Positions 1-11,519 are shown, numbered from the stretch's first letter. The stretch: 64,000 nt of DNA from Jeongeupia naejangsanensis (GCF_016865585.1 NZ_JAESND010000004.1:62001-126000), one strand, 5' to 3'. The notes: a model not told the origin generated them from the letters alone. Program-made: numbers and translations.

Positions 1-416
1 CCGGTTTTTGTGGTTGTCCGCATGTAGTCGAAAAAATTATGTTTCAGCTGCGCGCTGCCCGGAAGGCTAGGGGACGCGGCAAGCAGGGCACCGTTTCGGG
101 GCGAAGACCCCGGGCGCGGGCAGAACGGGCCGGACTGGATACGACACACGGAGCAAGCGATGACGACATTGGTTCTGCGCCCGGCCGGGTGCTGCGCGGA
201 CGGGCTGGATGCCGCCGCCGCGCACCGGCTAGGGGGAAAACCGGATTGGCGCTGCGGCGGGCCCGTGGTTTATGGAAGGTTGCGCCCGTTTGTCATGTCC
301 ACCATGGCCGAACGGGGGTGATGCCGATGCGCCCCCATGCACCGTCATCCGTTTTCCGTCAGTTTGCAGTGGGTCGTGCCGCAGGTGCCGCCGGCTGCGG
401 GGAAAGGAGCAGCACC
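1..416. other. Upstream region of AraC regulator, no gene supported
   Basis: No convincing coding region is seen here; the reading frame that runs into the AraC gene is an open GC-rich frame without family similarity. A promoter-like arrangement lies at 14-42 (TTGTCC, 17 bases, TTATGT), but it is about 375 bases from the chosen start, so its link to the regulator is weak. Confidence 0.4.
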
Positions 417-1298
417 ATGACCCCAGACCTTGAAGTTGTCGAACTGCAGGGCAATGAATCGTTCCGTGTCTGGTACCACGGCTACCCGTTCCGTACCGTG
501 CGCTGGCACTACCACCCGGAGTACGAGATCCAGCTGATCGCCGAAACCAGCGGCAAGTACTTCGTCGGCGATTTCATCGGCGATTTCGCCCCGGGCAATC
601 TGGTGATGACCGGGCCGAACCTGCCGCACAACTGGGTCAGCGAACTGCCCGAGGGTCAGACCGTCGAGCGCCGCGGCCTGATCGTGCAGTTTCCGGCCGA
701 GTACATCAGCAACGGCATCGCCGCGTTTCCGGAGCTGGCCCACACGCAGAAGCTGCTGGCCGAATCGCAGCGCGGGCTGGTGTTCTGCGAACACACCGCC
801 GCCGCGGCCAAACCGATTTTCGAGGAGCTGCTCGACGCGCAGGGCTGCCGCCGCATCGTGCTGTTCCTGTCGCTGCTCGACCTGCTGGCGCGGTGCGAAC
901 ACCGCCAGCCGCTGGCCAGTGCCGGCTACCGGGCAGACCCCGAGCACTACATGTCGTCGACGATCAACCAGGTGCTGTCCTACATCGGCGAGAACCTCGC
1001 CAGCGATCTGCCCGAAGCCGATCTGGCCGAACTGGCCGGGCAGAGCGTCAGCGCGTTCTCGCGCTACTTCCGCAAGCACACCGGCATGTCGGTCGTGCAG
1101 TGCATCAACCGGATGCGGATCAACCGGGCGTGCGAACTGCTGGCGAGCAGCGAGTTCACCGTCACCGAGATCTGCTTCCTCGTCGGCTTCAACAACGTGT
1201 CCAACTTCAACCGGCACTTCCTGGCGCAGAAGAGCATGTCGCCGTCGAAGTTCCGAAGTTGCCAGCAACTGAACGCCGCCTGCCTCAGCGCCGCCTGA
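417..1298 (+). CDS. AraC family transcriptional regulator, likely of the adjacent polyol cluster
   Basis: Transcriptional regulator of 293 residues. The N-terminal half is a cupin-type sensor (WHYHPEYEIQLI near residue 30, GPNLPHNW near 67) and the last 100 residues carry the paired AraC/XylS helix-turn-helix, including the FLVGFNNVSNFNRHF signature. The ATG at 417 was chosen because GGAAAGGAG lies just upstream and because residues encoded earlier in the frame do not match the family. It precedes xylulokinase in the same direction by 71 bases, so it most likely senses a sugar or polyol and controls the transporter and catabolic genes at 1.4-10.2 kb. The ligand is not determinable from sequence. 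Confidence 0.88.
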   Translation: MTPDLEVVELQGNESFRVWYHGYPFRTVRWHYHPEYEIQLIAETSGKYFVGDFIGDFAPGNLVMTGPNLPHNWVSELPEGQTVERRGLIVQFPAEYISNGIAAFPELAHTQKLLAESQRGLVFCEHTAAAAKPIFEELLDAQGCRRIVLFLSLLDLLARCEHRQPLASAGYRADPEHYMSSTINQVLSYIGENLASDLPEADLAELAGQSVSAFSRYFRKHTGMSVVQCINRMRINRACELLASSEFTVTEICFLVGFNNVSNFNRHFLAQKSMSPSKFRSCQQLNAACLSAA

Positions 1299-1369
1299 CC
1301 GGCCGCTGAAATCCGAACCGAACAACCGATCCTGCGCGAAAAAACGCGCCGGGAGGGGAGCGCTACATC

Positions 1370-2833
1370 GTGACATTCCTTGGGCTAGACCTCGGCACTT
1401 CCGAAGTGAAGGCCATGCTGGTCGACGACGAACAGAAGCTGCTGGCGAGCGATGCCGTCCGGCTCGCCATTGCCAGCCCGCAACCGCTGTGGTCCGAGCA
1501 GAGCCCGGACGAGTGGTGGCACGCCACGCTCAAAGCGATCGACCGGGTGCGCAGCGCCGCGCCCGAGGCGTTCGCCGCCTTGCGCGGCATCGGCCTTTCG
1601 GGGCAGATGCACGGCGCGGTGCTGCTCGACAAGCACCAGCGCGTGCTGCGCCCGGCCATCCTGTGGAACGACACCCGCGCCCACGCCGAGTGCATCGAAC
1701 TCGAAGCGTTGGTGCCACAGTCGCGGCAGATCACCGGCAACCTGGCGATGCCCGGTTTCACCGCGCCCAAGCTGCTGTGGCTGCAGAAGTACGAGCCGGC
1801 GATCCGCGCCCGCGTCGACAAGGTGCTGCTGCCCAAGGACTACATCGCCTTCCGGCTGACCGGCGAATTCGTCTCGGAGATGTCCGACGCCGCCGGCACG
1901 CTGTGGCTCGACGTGGCCGGCCGTGACTGGTCCGACCGGATGCTGAACGCCACCGGGCTGGACCGCGCCAGCATGCCGCGGCTGGTCGAAGGTTCGCAGG
2001 CCGGTGCCGCGCTGCGGCCGGCACTGGCGGCCGAATGGGGCATCGCCCACGAAGTCGTCGTGGCCGGCGGCGCCGGCGACAACGCCGCAGCGGCGGTCGG
2101 CATCGGCGCGGTGTCACCGGGCGACGCCTTCATCTCGCTCGGCACGTCGGGCGTGATGTTCGTCGCGAACGAACGCTTCCTGCCCAATCCGGCGCAGGCC
2201 GTGCATGCCTTCTGCCACGCGCTGCCACAGCGCTGGCACCAGATGAGCGTGATGCTCTCGGCCGCCGCCAGCCTGACGTGGGCGTCGCAACTGACGCAGA
2301 CGCCGGTCGGCGATCTGGCCGGGCTGGCGCAGCGTGCCGATGCCGCCCGCGCGCCGCTGTTCCTGCCTTACCTGAACGGCGAACGCACGCCGCACAACAA
2401 TGCCCGCGCCAGCGGCACGCTGCTCGGCCTGAACGGCACCAGTGACCGCGCCGCCGTCGGCTACGCGGTAATGGAAGGCGTCGCCTTCGGCCTGGCCGAC
2501 GGCTATGCCGCGCTGGCGGCGACCGGCAGCCGCGTCGGGACCGCGTCCTTCGTCGGTGGCGGCTCGAGGAGCCGCTTCTGGGGCGAGCTGATCGCCAGCG
2601 CCACCGGCATCACGCTGCTGCGCCATGCCAATGGCGATTTCGGCGGCGCGTTCGGCGCGGCCCGGCTCGCCCGGCTGGCGGTGGGCGGCGAAGCGGTCGA
2701 GGCCGTCTGCACCGTGCCGCCGGTGGCCGAAACGATCGCCCCGAATCCCGAAATGGCCGCGCTGCTGCACGCGCGGCACGACCGGTTCCGCCGTGCCTAC
2801 GCGGCGCTGGAACCCGAATTCGCCCGGGCCTGA
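1370..2833 (+). CDS. xylB: Xylulokinase (FGGY family)
   Basis: ATP-dependent kinase of 487 residues, normal length for XylB, that phosphorylates D-xylulose to xylulose 5-phosphate for the pentose phosphate pathway. Visible motifs are the N-terminal phosphate-binding GLDLGTSEVKA (from residue 4), GLSGQMHG near residue 76, WNDTR, and the catalytic-base segment GGAGDNAA with Asp near residue 237. Translation starts at GTG 1370. It lies between an AraC regulator and an ABC sugar-binding protein, which fits a pathway in which a pentitol such as xylitol or D-arabinitol is oxidised to xylulose and then phosphorylated. Family assignment is firm; the exact sugar is inferred. Confidence 0.88.
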   Translation: MTFLGLDLGTSEVKAMLVDDEQKLLASDAVRLAIASPQPLWSEQSPDEWWHATLKAIDRVRSAAPEAFAALRGIGLSGQMHGAVLLDKHQRVLRPAILWNDTRAHAECIELEALVPQSRQITGNLAMPGFTAPKLLWLQKYEPAIRARVDKVLLPKDYIAFRLTGEFVSEMSDAAGTLWLDVAGRDWSDRMLNATGLDRASMPRLVEGSQAGAALRPALAAEWGIAHEVVVAGGAGDNAAAAVGIGAVSPGDAFISLGTSGVMFVANERFLPNPAQAVHAFCHALPQRWHQMSVMLSAAASLTWASQLTQTPVGDLAGLAQRADAARAPLFLPYLNGERTPHNNARASGTLLGLNGTSDRAAVGYAVMEGVAFGLADGYAALAATGSRVGTASFVGGGSRSRFWGELIASATGITLLRHANGDFGGAFGAARLARLAVGGEAVEAVCTVPPVAETIAPNPEMAALLHARHDRFRRAYAALEPEFARA

Positions 2834-2955
2834 GGCCCGCCGACCAACCGAGAGAAGGAGAGCGCCAGACACGGCCCTGTTGAACCGAACCGGCCGCGCC
2901 ATGAGCGTCGGTGCATTCCCGTAGTCCCTTTGTGATGAGAGATCTGGAGATCGCC

Positions 2956-3885
2956 ATGTACCACTCGAACCGTTTTCTGAACCTGACCGTCAAGACCCTC
3001 GCCGCCGGCCTCTGTGCCGCTGCCATTGCCGCACCGGCGCAGGCCGCGCCGCTGAAGATCGGCATGTCGTTCCAGGAGCTGAACAACCCGTACTTCGTGA
3101 CCATGAAGGAAGCGCTGGAGCAGGCCGCCGGCTCGATGGGCGCGCAGGTCGTGATCACCGACGCCCGCCACGACGTCTCGAAGCAGATCAGCGACGTCGA
3201 AGATATGGTGCAGAAGAAGATCGACATCCTGCTGCTGAACCCGACCGACTCGGTCGGCATCCAGAACGCGGTGAAGTCGGCCAAGAAGGCCGGCGTCGTC
3301 ACCGTCGCCGTCGACGCGCAGGCACAGGGCCCGATCGATTCCTTCGTCGGCTCGAAGAACTACGACGCCGGCGTGATGGCCTGCGACTACCTCGCCAAGA
3401 ACATCGGCAGCAACGGCGACGTGGCCATCCTCGACGGCATCCCGGTCGTGCCGATTCTCGAACGCGTTCGCGGCTGCAAGGCGGCACTCGCCAAGTACCC
3501 GGGCATCAAGATCGTCTCGGTGCAGAACGGCAAGCAGGAACGTGCCACCGCGCTGACGGTGACCGAGAACATCCTGCAGGCCAATCCGAAGCTCAAGGGC
3601 ATCTTCAGCGTCAACGACACCGGTTCGCTCGGTGCGCTGTCGGCGATCGAAGCCTCGGGCAAGGACGTGAAGCTGACCAGCGTCGATGGCGCGCCGGACG
3701 CGATCAAGGCGCTGCAGAAGCCGAACTCGAAGTTCATCGCCACCAGCGCGCAGTACCCGCGTGACCAGGTCCGCCTGGCACTGGCGATCGCGATGGCGAA
3801 GAAGTGGGGCGCCAACGTCCCGGCCACGGTGCCGGTCGACGTGAAGCTGATCGACAAGGCGGGTGCCAAGTCCTTCAACTGGTAA
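2956..3885 (+). CDS. Ribose-type ABC transporter substrate-binding protein
   Basis: Periplasmic sugar-binding protein of 309 residues, peripla_BP_4 / RbsB type. A signal peptide ends near AQAA before [14 protein letters not shown], which is the usual mature N-terminus of this family. ATG 2956 is preferred over the upstream in-frame ATG 2935 because GGAG lies 6 bases before it and the signal peptide is then of normal length. It is followed by its cognate double ATPase and permease. Together they form a CUT2 importer; with the kinases and dehydrogenases around it, the ligand is probably a polyol or pentose. Confidence 0.87.
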   Translation: MYHSNRFLNLTVKTLAAGLCAAAIAAPAQAAPLKIGMSFQELNNPYFVTMKEALEQAAGSMGAQVVITDARHDVSKQISDVEDMVQKKIDILLLNPTDSVGIQNAVKSAKKAGVVTVAVDAQAQGPIDSFVGSKNYDAGVMACDYLAKNIGSNGDVAILDGIPVVPILERVRGCKAALAKYPGIKIVSVQNGKQERATALTVTENILQANPKLKGIFSVNDTGSLGALSAIEASGKDVKLTSVDGAPDAIKALQKPNSKFIATSAQYPRDQVRLALAIAMAKKWGANVPATVPVDVKLIDKAGAKSFNW

Positions 3886-3985
3886 GAACCCGTCCCGGAA
3901 GGTGACTGCGCCTGCCGGGACAGGTTCCGGATGTACCGGTACGTTACCGCGAGGCGGCGTACCCCAACCCTCCCAAGGGGTGACG

Positions 3986-5512
<1,527 letters not shown>

Positions 5513-6696
5513 CACCGCCAAGGCGGCGCCGGGCTTCGCCACCCGCTACAAGCGCTTCAGCCAGTCGCCGGTGTTCTTCCCGCTGATCGGCCTCGTGCTC
5601 GTCTGCATCGCCATGGCGCTGACGACCGAGCATTTCTTCGACCCGGACAACCTCGTCAACATCGCCCGTCAGGTGTCGGTGAACGCGATCATCGCCGTCG
5701 GCATGACCTGCGCCATCCTCTCCGGCGGCATCGACCTGTCGGTCGGCGCGGTGATGGCGCTCGCCGGCACGCTGATGGCCGGGCTGATGGTCGGCGGCAT
5801 GCCGCCCGAAGCGGCCATCGCCATCGGCCTCGGCGTCGGCCTGCTGTTCGGCGTCGCCAACGGCTTCTTCGTCGCCTACGCCGGCATGCCGCCGATCATC
5901 GTCACGCTGGCGACGATGGGCATCGCCCGCGGCATCGCGCTGATCTACACCGGCGGCTACCCGATCGACGGCCTGCCGGACTGGTTCGCCTTCTTCGGCA
6001 GCGGCAGGGTACTGGGACTGCAGGCGCCGGTGCTGATCATGCTGCTGGTGTTCGTCGCCGCCTACGTGCTGCTCGACCACACTCCGGTCGGCCGCTACAT
6101 CTACGCGATCGGCGGCAACGAGGAGGCGACCCGGCTCTCCGGCGTGCGCGTGCCGCGCTACAAGCTGCTGGTCTACGGCCTGTCGGGCCTGACCGCGTCG
6201 ATTGCCGGCCTGGTGCTGACCTCGAGGCTGATGTCCGGCCAGCCCAATGCCGGCGTGTCGTTCGAACTCGACGCGATTGCCGCGGTGGTGATGGGCGGCA
6301 CGGCGATCTCGGGCGGCCGCGGCTCCATCGTCGGCACGCTGATCGGTGCGGTGATGCTGGGCGTGCTCAACAACGGGCTGAACATGATGGGCGTGTCGCC
6401 CTACGTCCAGAACATCATCAAGGGCGTGATCATCCTGCTGGCGATCTATATCAGCCGCGAGCGCACCAAACGCCGCTAGCGACCGCCAGCACGCCGCGAA
6501 TCCTGCGTTGCACGCGCTTGCCGTACCCGAATGTACTGTCTTCGCGCGTACGCCTTGTCTTCGCAGCGTGCTGACGGCCGCTGAGTCCCCGACCCTTTAA
6601 CCCAACCGTGCACACCGATGCCGGCGGCGAAAACCGCCCGGCAGGGGGCGCTGCACGCCGCGAATTCCACCTGCTTCACCTTTACCGGAGCGCACC

Positions 6697-7797
6697 ATGA
6701 GCAAGTACCAGTATCACGAAGTCGACATGAACGCCGTCGTCTGCCACGGCCCGAAGGACTACCGCTACCAGAAGGTCCGCCGGCCCAAGGCCGGTGCACG
6801 CGAGCTGGTCATCAAGATCGACGCCTGCGGCATCTGCGCCAGCGACTGCAAGTGCCATTCGGGCGCGGCGATGTTCTGGGGCAGCAACAGCACCGAACGC
6901 TGGGTCAAGCCGCCGGTGGTGCCGGGGCACGAGTTCTTCGGCACGGTGGTCGAGGTCGGCGAGGGCGCCGACGAGCACTTCGGCTTCAAGACCGGCGAGC
7001 GCGTGATCGCCGAGCAGATCGTCCCGTGCGAGAAGTGCCGCTTCTGCAAGAGCGGCAAGTACTGGATGTGCGAGGTCCACAACATCTTCGGCTTCCAGCG
7101 CGAAGTCGCCGAAGGCGGCATGTCCGACTACATGCGCCTGCCGTCGAACGCCGTCGTCCACCGGATTCCGGACTCGGTCTCGCTCGAGGATGCGGCAATC
7201 ATCGAGCCGCTGGCGTGCGCGGTGCATACCGTCAACCGTGGCGACATCCAGCTCGACGACGTGGTGGTGATCGCCGGCGCCGGCCCGATCGGGCTGATGA
7301 TGGTACAGGTCGCCAGACTCAAGACGCCGAAGAAGCTGGTCGTCATCGATCTGGTGCGCGAGCGGCTCGATCTGGCGCTGCAGTTCGGTGCCGACGTGGT
7401 GATCGATCCGTCGAAGGAAGACGCCAAGGCCATCGTCGATGCGCTGACCGACGGCTACGGCTGCGATGTGTACATCGAGGCGACCGGTGCGCCGATCGGC
7501 GTCAACCAGGGGCTGAACCTGATCCGCAAGCTCGGCCGTTTCGTCGAGTTCTCGGTGTTCGGCAAGGAAACCACCGCCGACTGGTCGATCATCGGCGACC
7601 GCAAGGAACTGGACATCCGCGGCGCGCATCTGGGCCCGTACTGCTACCCGATCGCGATCGACCTGCTCGACCGCGGCCTCGTGACGTCGAAGGGCATCGT
7701 TACCCACAAGTACACGCTGGAAGAGTGGGATACCGCGATCAAGGTGGCCGATTCGCTCGATTCGATCAAGGTACTGCTGACCCCCAACGCGGCCTGA
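6697..7797 (+). CDS. Zinc-dependent alcohol/polyol dehydrogenase
   Basis: Medium-chain zinc dehydrogenase of 366 residues. The catalytic zinc cysteine is in CGICASDC, the GHE segment is VPGHEFFG, the structural zinc site is the four-cysteine loop CEKCRFCKSGKYWMC, and the NAD(P)-binding loop is GAGPIGLMM. This pattern is shared by sorbitol, xylitol and threonine dehydrogenases. CGGAG lies 6 bases before the ATG. Between a sugar importer and an FGGY kinase it probably oxidises the imported polyol or a derived ketose intermediate. The substrate cannot be read from the sequence; tetritol and pentitol pathways are both compatible. Confidence 0.83.
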   Translation: MSKYQYHEVDMNAVVCHGPKDYRYQKVRRPKAGARELVIKIDACGICASDCKCHSGAAMFWGSNSTERWVKPPVVPGHEFFGTVVEVGEGADEHFGFKTGERVIAEQIVPCEKCRFCKSGKYWMCEVHNIFGFQREVAEGGMSDYMRLPSNAVVHRIPDSVSLEDAAIIEPLACAVHTVNRGDIQLDDVVVIAGAGPIGLMMVQVARLKTPKKLVVIDLVRERLDLALQFGADVVIDPSKEDAKAIVDALTDGYGCDVYIEATGAPIGVNQGLNLIRKLGRFVEFSVFGKETTADWSIIGDRKELDIRGAHLGPYCYPIAIDLLDRGLVTSKGIVTHKYTLEEWDTAIKVADSLDSIKVLLTPNAA

Positions 7798-7849
7798 TGC
7801 CGCATTGAACGCCATGCCCGTCTTCGGGCGGGCATGGAGCGAGGATTCC

Positions 7850-9382
7850 ATGGCTTACGTGATCGGTGTCGACATCGGCACCCAGAGTACCAAGGCGCTG
7901 CTGGTCGATGCCGGCGGCGCCATCATTGCCCAGCATGCGCAGGGTTATCAGGTCGACACGCCCCGGCCGCTGTGGGCCGAGCAGTGGCCGCAGGTCTGGT
8001 TCGATGCGGTGTGCGAATGCGTACGGCAGGTGATGGCCAAAAGCGCCGTACCGCCGGCGAGCGTGTGCGCGGTCTGCGTCAGCAGCCTGTACGGCGGTTC
8101 GGGCATTCCGGTCGACGCGGACATGACTCCGCTGCACCCGTGCCTGATCTGGATGGACCGGCGCGCCGGTGACGAGGTCGAGCGGGTAAAGGCCGGCGTC
8201 GACCTCGAGCGGCTGTACGACCTCACCGGCAACGGTGTCGACAGCTATTACGGCTACACCAAGATGCTGTGGCTGCAGCATCAGCGGCCCGAAGTCTGGG
8301 CGAGAACGCGCTACCTGCTGCCGCCGAACAGCTACGTGAACTACCTGCTGACCGGCGAAGTCGCCGTCGACCACAGCTCGGCCGGCAATATCGGCGGCGT
8401 CTACGACATCAAGGCACGGACGTGGTCGGCCGAGGCGATGGCGATGCTCGGCATTCCGGCGGCCATGATGCCGGAGCGGCTGGTACACAGCAGCGACGTG
8501 GTCGGCGGACTGCTGCCGCAATGGGCCGACGCGCTCGGGCTGTCGGCCGGTACGCCGGTGATCGCCGGCGGCGTCGATGCGGCGGTGGCGACATTTGCCG
8601 CCGGCGTCGTCAAGGCCGGCGACCACGTGGCGATGATCGGTACCAGCATGTGCTGGGGCTATCTGAACAAGGACGTCGACGCCCGCCACGGGCTGATCAG
8701 CATGCCGCACGTCTACAACGGCGAGCGCGACAATTACATCTTCGGCGGCGCAATCACCGCCGGCGCCTCGGTCAGCTGGTTCCGCGACGAGTTCTGCCAG
8801 ACCGAGATCGCCGAGGGCAGGGCGCAGGGCATCGATCCGCACGTGCTGCTCGAACGGCGTGCGCAGGCGGTGCCGCCCGGCGCCGACGGCGTGCTGTTCC
8901 TGCCCTATCTGATGGGTGAGCGCAGCCCGGTCTGGGATGCAAAAGCTAGCGGCGCCTTCGTCGGGCTGTCGCTGTTCCACAGCCGTGCCCACCTGTACCG
9001 CGCCGTGCTCGAAGGCGTGACCTTTGCGCTCAAACACAATATGGAAGCCGGCGCCCGCGGCGCCGAGCGGCTGGACGAGCGCCTGATCGTCGTCGGTGGC
9101 GCCGCGCATTCGGACCTGTGGATGCAGATCATCGCCGACATCACCGGCTACCCGGTCTACACCATCGTCGAGGAAGTCGAGGCGGCACTTGGTGCGGCGC
9201 TGCTCGCGGCGGTCGGCACCGGCATGGTCGGCGCGGCGGATGCCGAGCGTGGCTGGGTGACGCTGGCCGAACGCGCCCGGCCCGAACCGCAGGCGTGGGC
9301 GTGCTTCCAGAAGCTGTACGGCCTGTATTGCGACCTCTATCCCAGTCTCAAACCGGTGATGCACGGGCTGGCTGCCGTCTGA
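7850..9382 (+). CDS. FGGY-family carbohydrate kinase (second kinase of the cluster)
   Basis: Sugar kinase of 510 residues with the FGGY N-terminal motif GVDIGTQSTKALL and the C-terminal phosphate-binding segment IVVGGAAHSDLWMQI. The catalytic-base region is AGGVDAAVATF. It differs clearly from the xylB product at 1.4 kb, so it should act on another ketose or polyol. ATG 7850 is used because AGGA lies 6 bases upstream and the family starts at MAYVIGVDIG; an in-frame ATG at 7805 would add 15 unrelated residues. It lies 52 bases after the zinc dehydrogenase and is followed by an SDR. Confidence 0.85.
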   Translation: MAYVIGVDIGTQSTKALLVDAGGAIIAQHAQGYQVDTPRPLWAEQWPQVWFDAVCECVRQVMAKSAVPPASVCAVCVSSLYGGSGIPVDADMTPLHPCLIWMDRRAGDEVERVKAGVDLERLYDLTGNGVDSYYGYTKMLWLQHQRPEVWARTRYLLPPNSYVNYLLTGEVAVDHSSAGNIGGVYDIKARTWSAEAMAMLGIPAAMMPERLVHSSDVVGGLLPQWADALGLSAGTPVIAGGVDAAVATFAAGVVKAGDHVAMIGTSMCWGYLNKDVDARHGLISMPHVYNGERDNYIFGGAITAGASVSWFRDEFCQTEIAEGRAQGIDPHVLLERRAQAVPPGADGVLFLPYLMGERSPVWDAKASGAFVGLSLFHSRAHLYRAVLEGVTFALKHNMEAGARGAERLDERLIVVGGAAHSDLWMQIIADITGYPVYTIVEEVEAALGAALLAAVGTGMVGAADAERGWVTLAERARPEPQAWACFQKLYGLYCDLYPSLKPVMHGLAAV

Positions 9383-9452
9383 CGGGCTTTCCCTTCCTCC
9401 TTGCGTGCCGGCCGGGAGCCCGGTCCGGCCGCCTTTTTCATGGAATTTCGCA

Positions 9453-10190
9453 ATGAACCTGTTTCCCGACCTGAACGGCAAACACATCCTCGTTACCGGC
9501 GCTGCCAGCGGCATCGGTCTGGCCATTGCACAGCGGCTGGTGCAGGCCGGCGCCCACGTGATCGCCGGCGTGCGCAAGTCGCAGGATGCCGAGCGGCTGC
9601 GCCGCGACGAAGGCTTCGAGCCGCTGCTGCTCGACGTCGGCGATCTGGCGTCGGTCGGCAGCGCGCTGAATGATCTGCGGCCGCTGGACGGCTTGGTCAA
9701 CTGCGCCGGCATCGCCTCGCTCGAAGGCTGCCTCGAACTCGATCCGGCCGAGTTCGACCGGGTGATGGCGGTCAATGCACGCGGTGCGGCGCTGGTCGCC
9801 AAACACGTGGCCAAGGCCATGGTCGCCGTCGGACGACGCGGTGCCATCGTCAATGTGTCGAGCCAGGCCGCGCTGATCGCGCTGGATTCGCACTTGAGCT
9901 ACTGCGCATCGAAAGCGGCGCTCGACGCGATCACGCGGGTGATGGCACTTGAACTCGGCCCGCTTGGCATCCGTGTCAACAGCGTCAACCCGACGGTGAC
10001 GCTGACGCCGATGGCGGTGGCCGCATGGAGCGATCCGGCCAAGCGCGATCCGGCGCTGGCGGCGATTCCGCTCGGCCGCTTCGCCGAGCCGGTCGAGGTT
10101 GCCGATCCGGTGCTGTTCCTGCTCAGCGACGCGGCGGCGATGATCACCGGCGTCAGCCTGCCCGTTGATGGCGGCTATACCTGCCGCTGA
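9453..10190 (+). CDS. Short-chain dehydrogenase/reductase
   Basis: Classical SDR of 245 residues. It has the cofactor motif TGAASGIG near residue 14, NCAG for the central strand, the catalytic serine in NVSSQAA, the YxxxK pair in YCASK, and the C-terminal PVDGGYT of the family. ATG 9453 gives the normal SDR start; the upstream sequence has only a weak ribosome site. As the last gene of the cluster it probably interconverts a polyol and ketose, alongside the zinc dehydrogenase. Similar SDRs include D-arabinitol, xylulose and threitol enzymes, so the exact substrate is open. Confidence 0.83.
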   Translation: MNLFPDLNGKHILVTGAASGIGLAIAQRLVQAGAHVIAGVRKSQDAERLRRDEGFEPLLLDVGDLASVGSALNDLRPLDGLVNCAGIASLEGCLELDPAEFDRVMAVNARGAALVAKHVAKAMVAVGRRGAIVNVSSQAALIALDSHLSYCASKAALDAITRVMALELGPLGIRVNSVNPTVTLTPMAVAAWSDPAKRDPALAAIPLGRFAEPVEVADPVLFLLSDAAAMITGVSLPVDGGYTCR

Positions 10191-10381
10191 AGTGCCTGTG
10201 TCCTGCCACACGATCGCGGATCGCGTTCTGGCTGTCGTTAGCGTCCCGATGTAACGGCCGTCTCCCTCGCGGGCAGGGCGCAATCGCACCCAGGTCCGGT
10301 CGATCGATACCTGATGACTACCGGTCCCCATTGTTCGCAACAAGCGCTGCCGTGCAGTTTGCGCAATGGCTGGCATGAGAC

Positions 10382-10448
10382 GGTTAACGTTTGAAGTAAC
10401 GGGCCGGCTGTCGCCGGCCCCGGTTGATCGGGGCGCAGGGCGTTACCA
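10382..10448 (-). repeat. attC site of cassette 1 (GNAT)
   Basis: The R' core is GGTTAAC at 10382-10388 and the R'' end is GTTACCA at 10442-10448. The stop codon of the acetyltransferase gene overlaps the R'' end, as in ordinary cassettes. The inner stem GGGCCGGC/GCCGGCCC is strong. The outer arm next to the gene (GGCGCAGGGC) departs from the consensus of the other sites. It is the last site of the array on the side facing the polyol cluster. Confidence 0.75.
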
Positions 10449-10934
10449 GATCAACGCCATGTGATGCACGTCAAAATATTGGCCGTGCAACCGCCAGCCA
10501 TTGCGTTGCAACCCTTCGACTAGAAAGCCCAGTTTTTCATACAAATTCCGGGCCGTTAAGTTGTCTGCCCGCACCGTAAGTTCGATACGCGTGATGCCGC
10601 GATTTCTTGCCTTTTCAATGGCAGCTTCAATCAGTGTCCGGCCGACGCCTTTTCCGCGAAAAGCTTTTGCCACGCCAATCCCCAAAACACCGCAGTGAGC
10701 GCGCATTTCGCCAGGCAGCGGAAAGACGTCACACCACCCGATAACCGTACCGTTTTCAACTGCAACGAAGTGTGAGTGGTTTGAGTCAACAACTCGTTGG
10801 TAATAGGCGTACGTGGTTTCTCGTGATCCGCTTGAGCAGAAAGCCAGAAAGCGTTCCTCGCGGCTTACCGCATCAAAGAGACAATGGAGTTGCTCGAAAT
10901 GCGCGGGAGCCAATGGCTCAACTGAAATGCTCAT
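10443..10934 (-). CDS. GNAT family N-acetyltransferase (cassette 1)
   Basis: Acetyl-CoA-dependent N-acetyltransferase of 163 residues. The acetyl-CoA pyrophosphate loop is visible as VAKAFRGKGVGRTLI near residue 88, followed by ARNRGITRIELTV and the C-terminal LYEKLGFLVEG motif of GNAT proteins. The substrate is unknown; in cassettes such enzymes may modify antibiotics, other small molecules or proteins, but nothing here shows which. Its stop overlaps attC at 10382-10448, so it is a complete cassette. The gene has lower GC than the chromosome core around it. Confidence 0.85.
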   Translation of the reverse strand: MSISVEPLAPAHFEQLHCLFDAVSREERFLAFCSSGSRETTYAYYQRVVDSNHSHFVAVENGTVIGWCDVFPLPGEMRAHCGVLGIGVAKAFRGKGVGRTLIEAAIEKARNRGITRIELTVRADNLTARNLYEKLGFLVEGLQRNGWRLHGQYFDVHHMALIW

Positions 10935-10943
10935 GTGCGGATG

Positions 10944-11002
10944 CCCTGTATTGGAGGTGGTTAGCCGGATTTAGCCTGTCCCGATTGGCTGACATGTTGG
11001 CC
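10944..11002 (-). repeat. Degenerate attC site of cassette 2
   Basis: The sequence GGATTTAGCCTGTCCCGATT followed by GGCTGACATGTTGG aligns with the inner stem and outer arm of the intact sites (CTTTAGCCAGTCCTGGTT, then GAATGAAGTGTTAGG). The R' side that should read TAACGTTTGAATTAA is not recognisable, and the R'' core is GTTGGCC instead of GTTAGGC. Cassettes 1 and 2 are probably now fused and cannot be excised separately. Low confidence for exact ends. Confidence 0.45.
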
Positions 11003-11449
11003 GTCATTACGCACACCTTCACACTCAATGAGTTGCTGGTTCCAACGGCCCCCCGAATCTAAACAACGATCCCGCACAATGAAACGGTGTGCAGCACCGT
11101 AGGCAGCCAGTAATAGAACTCCGCAGCACAGCAATGCACAAAAGCAAACTACCCAAGAGCTTACTCGGTTTGCTGCAAAGTGCGCGCGAACAGCTTCGAT
11201 GAACTGCATGCCAGATTCGTCTACCGGATCTATCAAAAATCGACTGTTGTCACCGTAGGGCTCTTCAATGGTGAAGAGTGCCCCTGCGACCGAGAATTCG
11301 CAAAATGTGTCTTTCCGCAAGTTGGTGCGGGTGATGGCAGCCCCGGGAATTGATGCGGCTATACGGAGCACAACACGACGCCCCAGTAGTGAACTCACCT
11401 CAAAGGAACAGAGGCGGCCTTGCCGATCAAATAACGGGTAAGTTCGCAT
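10961..11449 (-). CDS. Hypothetical membrane-anchored protein (cassette 2)
   Basis: Protein of 162 residues without recognised family. Residues 1-90 look soluble, a single strongly hydrophobic Cys-rich segment spans about 97-119, and the tail has CLDSGGRWNQQLIEC, a short motif seen in many small proteobacterial envelope proteins. The last dozen residues (SQSGQAKSG) are encoded by the degenerate attC and are probably not part of the original function. The start ATG at 11449 lies 11 bases from the upstream attC. Function unknown; an envelope role is only inferred. Confidence 0.6.
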   Translation of the reverse strand: MRTYPLFDRQGRLCSFEVSSLLGRRVVLRIAASIPGAAITRTNLRKDTFCEFSVAGALFTIEEPYGDNSRFLIDPVDESGMQFIEAVRAHFAANRVSSWVVCFCALLCCGVLLLAAYGAAHRFIVRDRCLDSGGRWNQQLIECEGVRNDGQHVSQSGQAKSG

Positions 11450-11459
11450 CGGTTGTGAC

Positions 11460-11519
11460 GGCTAACGTTTGAATTAAGCTGCGGGCGGCAGTCCGGCAGG
11501 GTTGGATAAAGTGTTAGGG
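11460..11519 (-). repeat. attC site of cassette 3
   Basis: A complete site with R' GGCTAAC at 11460-11466 and R'' GTTAGGG at 11513-11519. The arms CGTTTGAATTAAGC and GGTTGGATAAAGTG flank an inner stem. The membrane-protein gene of cassette 3 reads into this site and stops at the TTAA within it. Confidence 0.85.

Noticed and set aside
345-1376. Long minus-strand open frame opposite the AraC gene
   Set aside because: It has no family similarity and results from strong codon GC bias of the true gene; many such shadows exist in this window.
6480-6696. Inverted repeat CAGCACGC / GCGTGCTG in the gap before the zinc dehydrogenase
   Set aside because: Arms of eight bases are 72 bases apart in GC-rich DNA; no better support for an operator, riboswitch or terminator.
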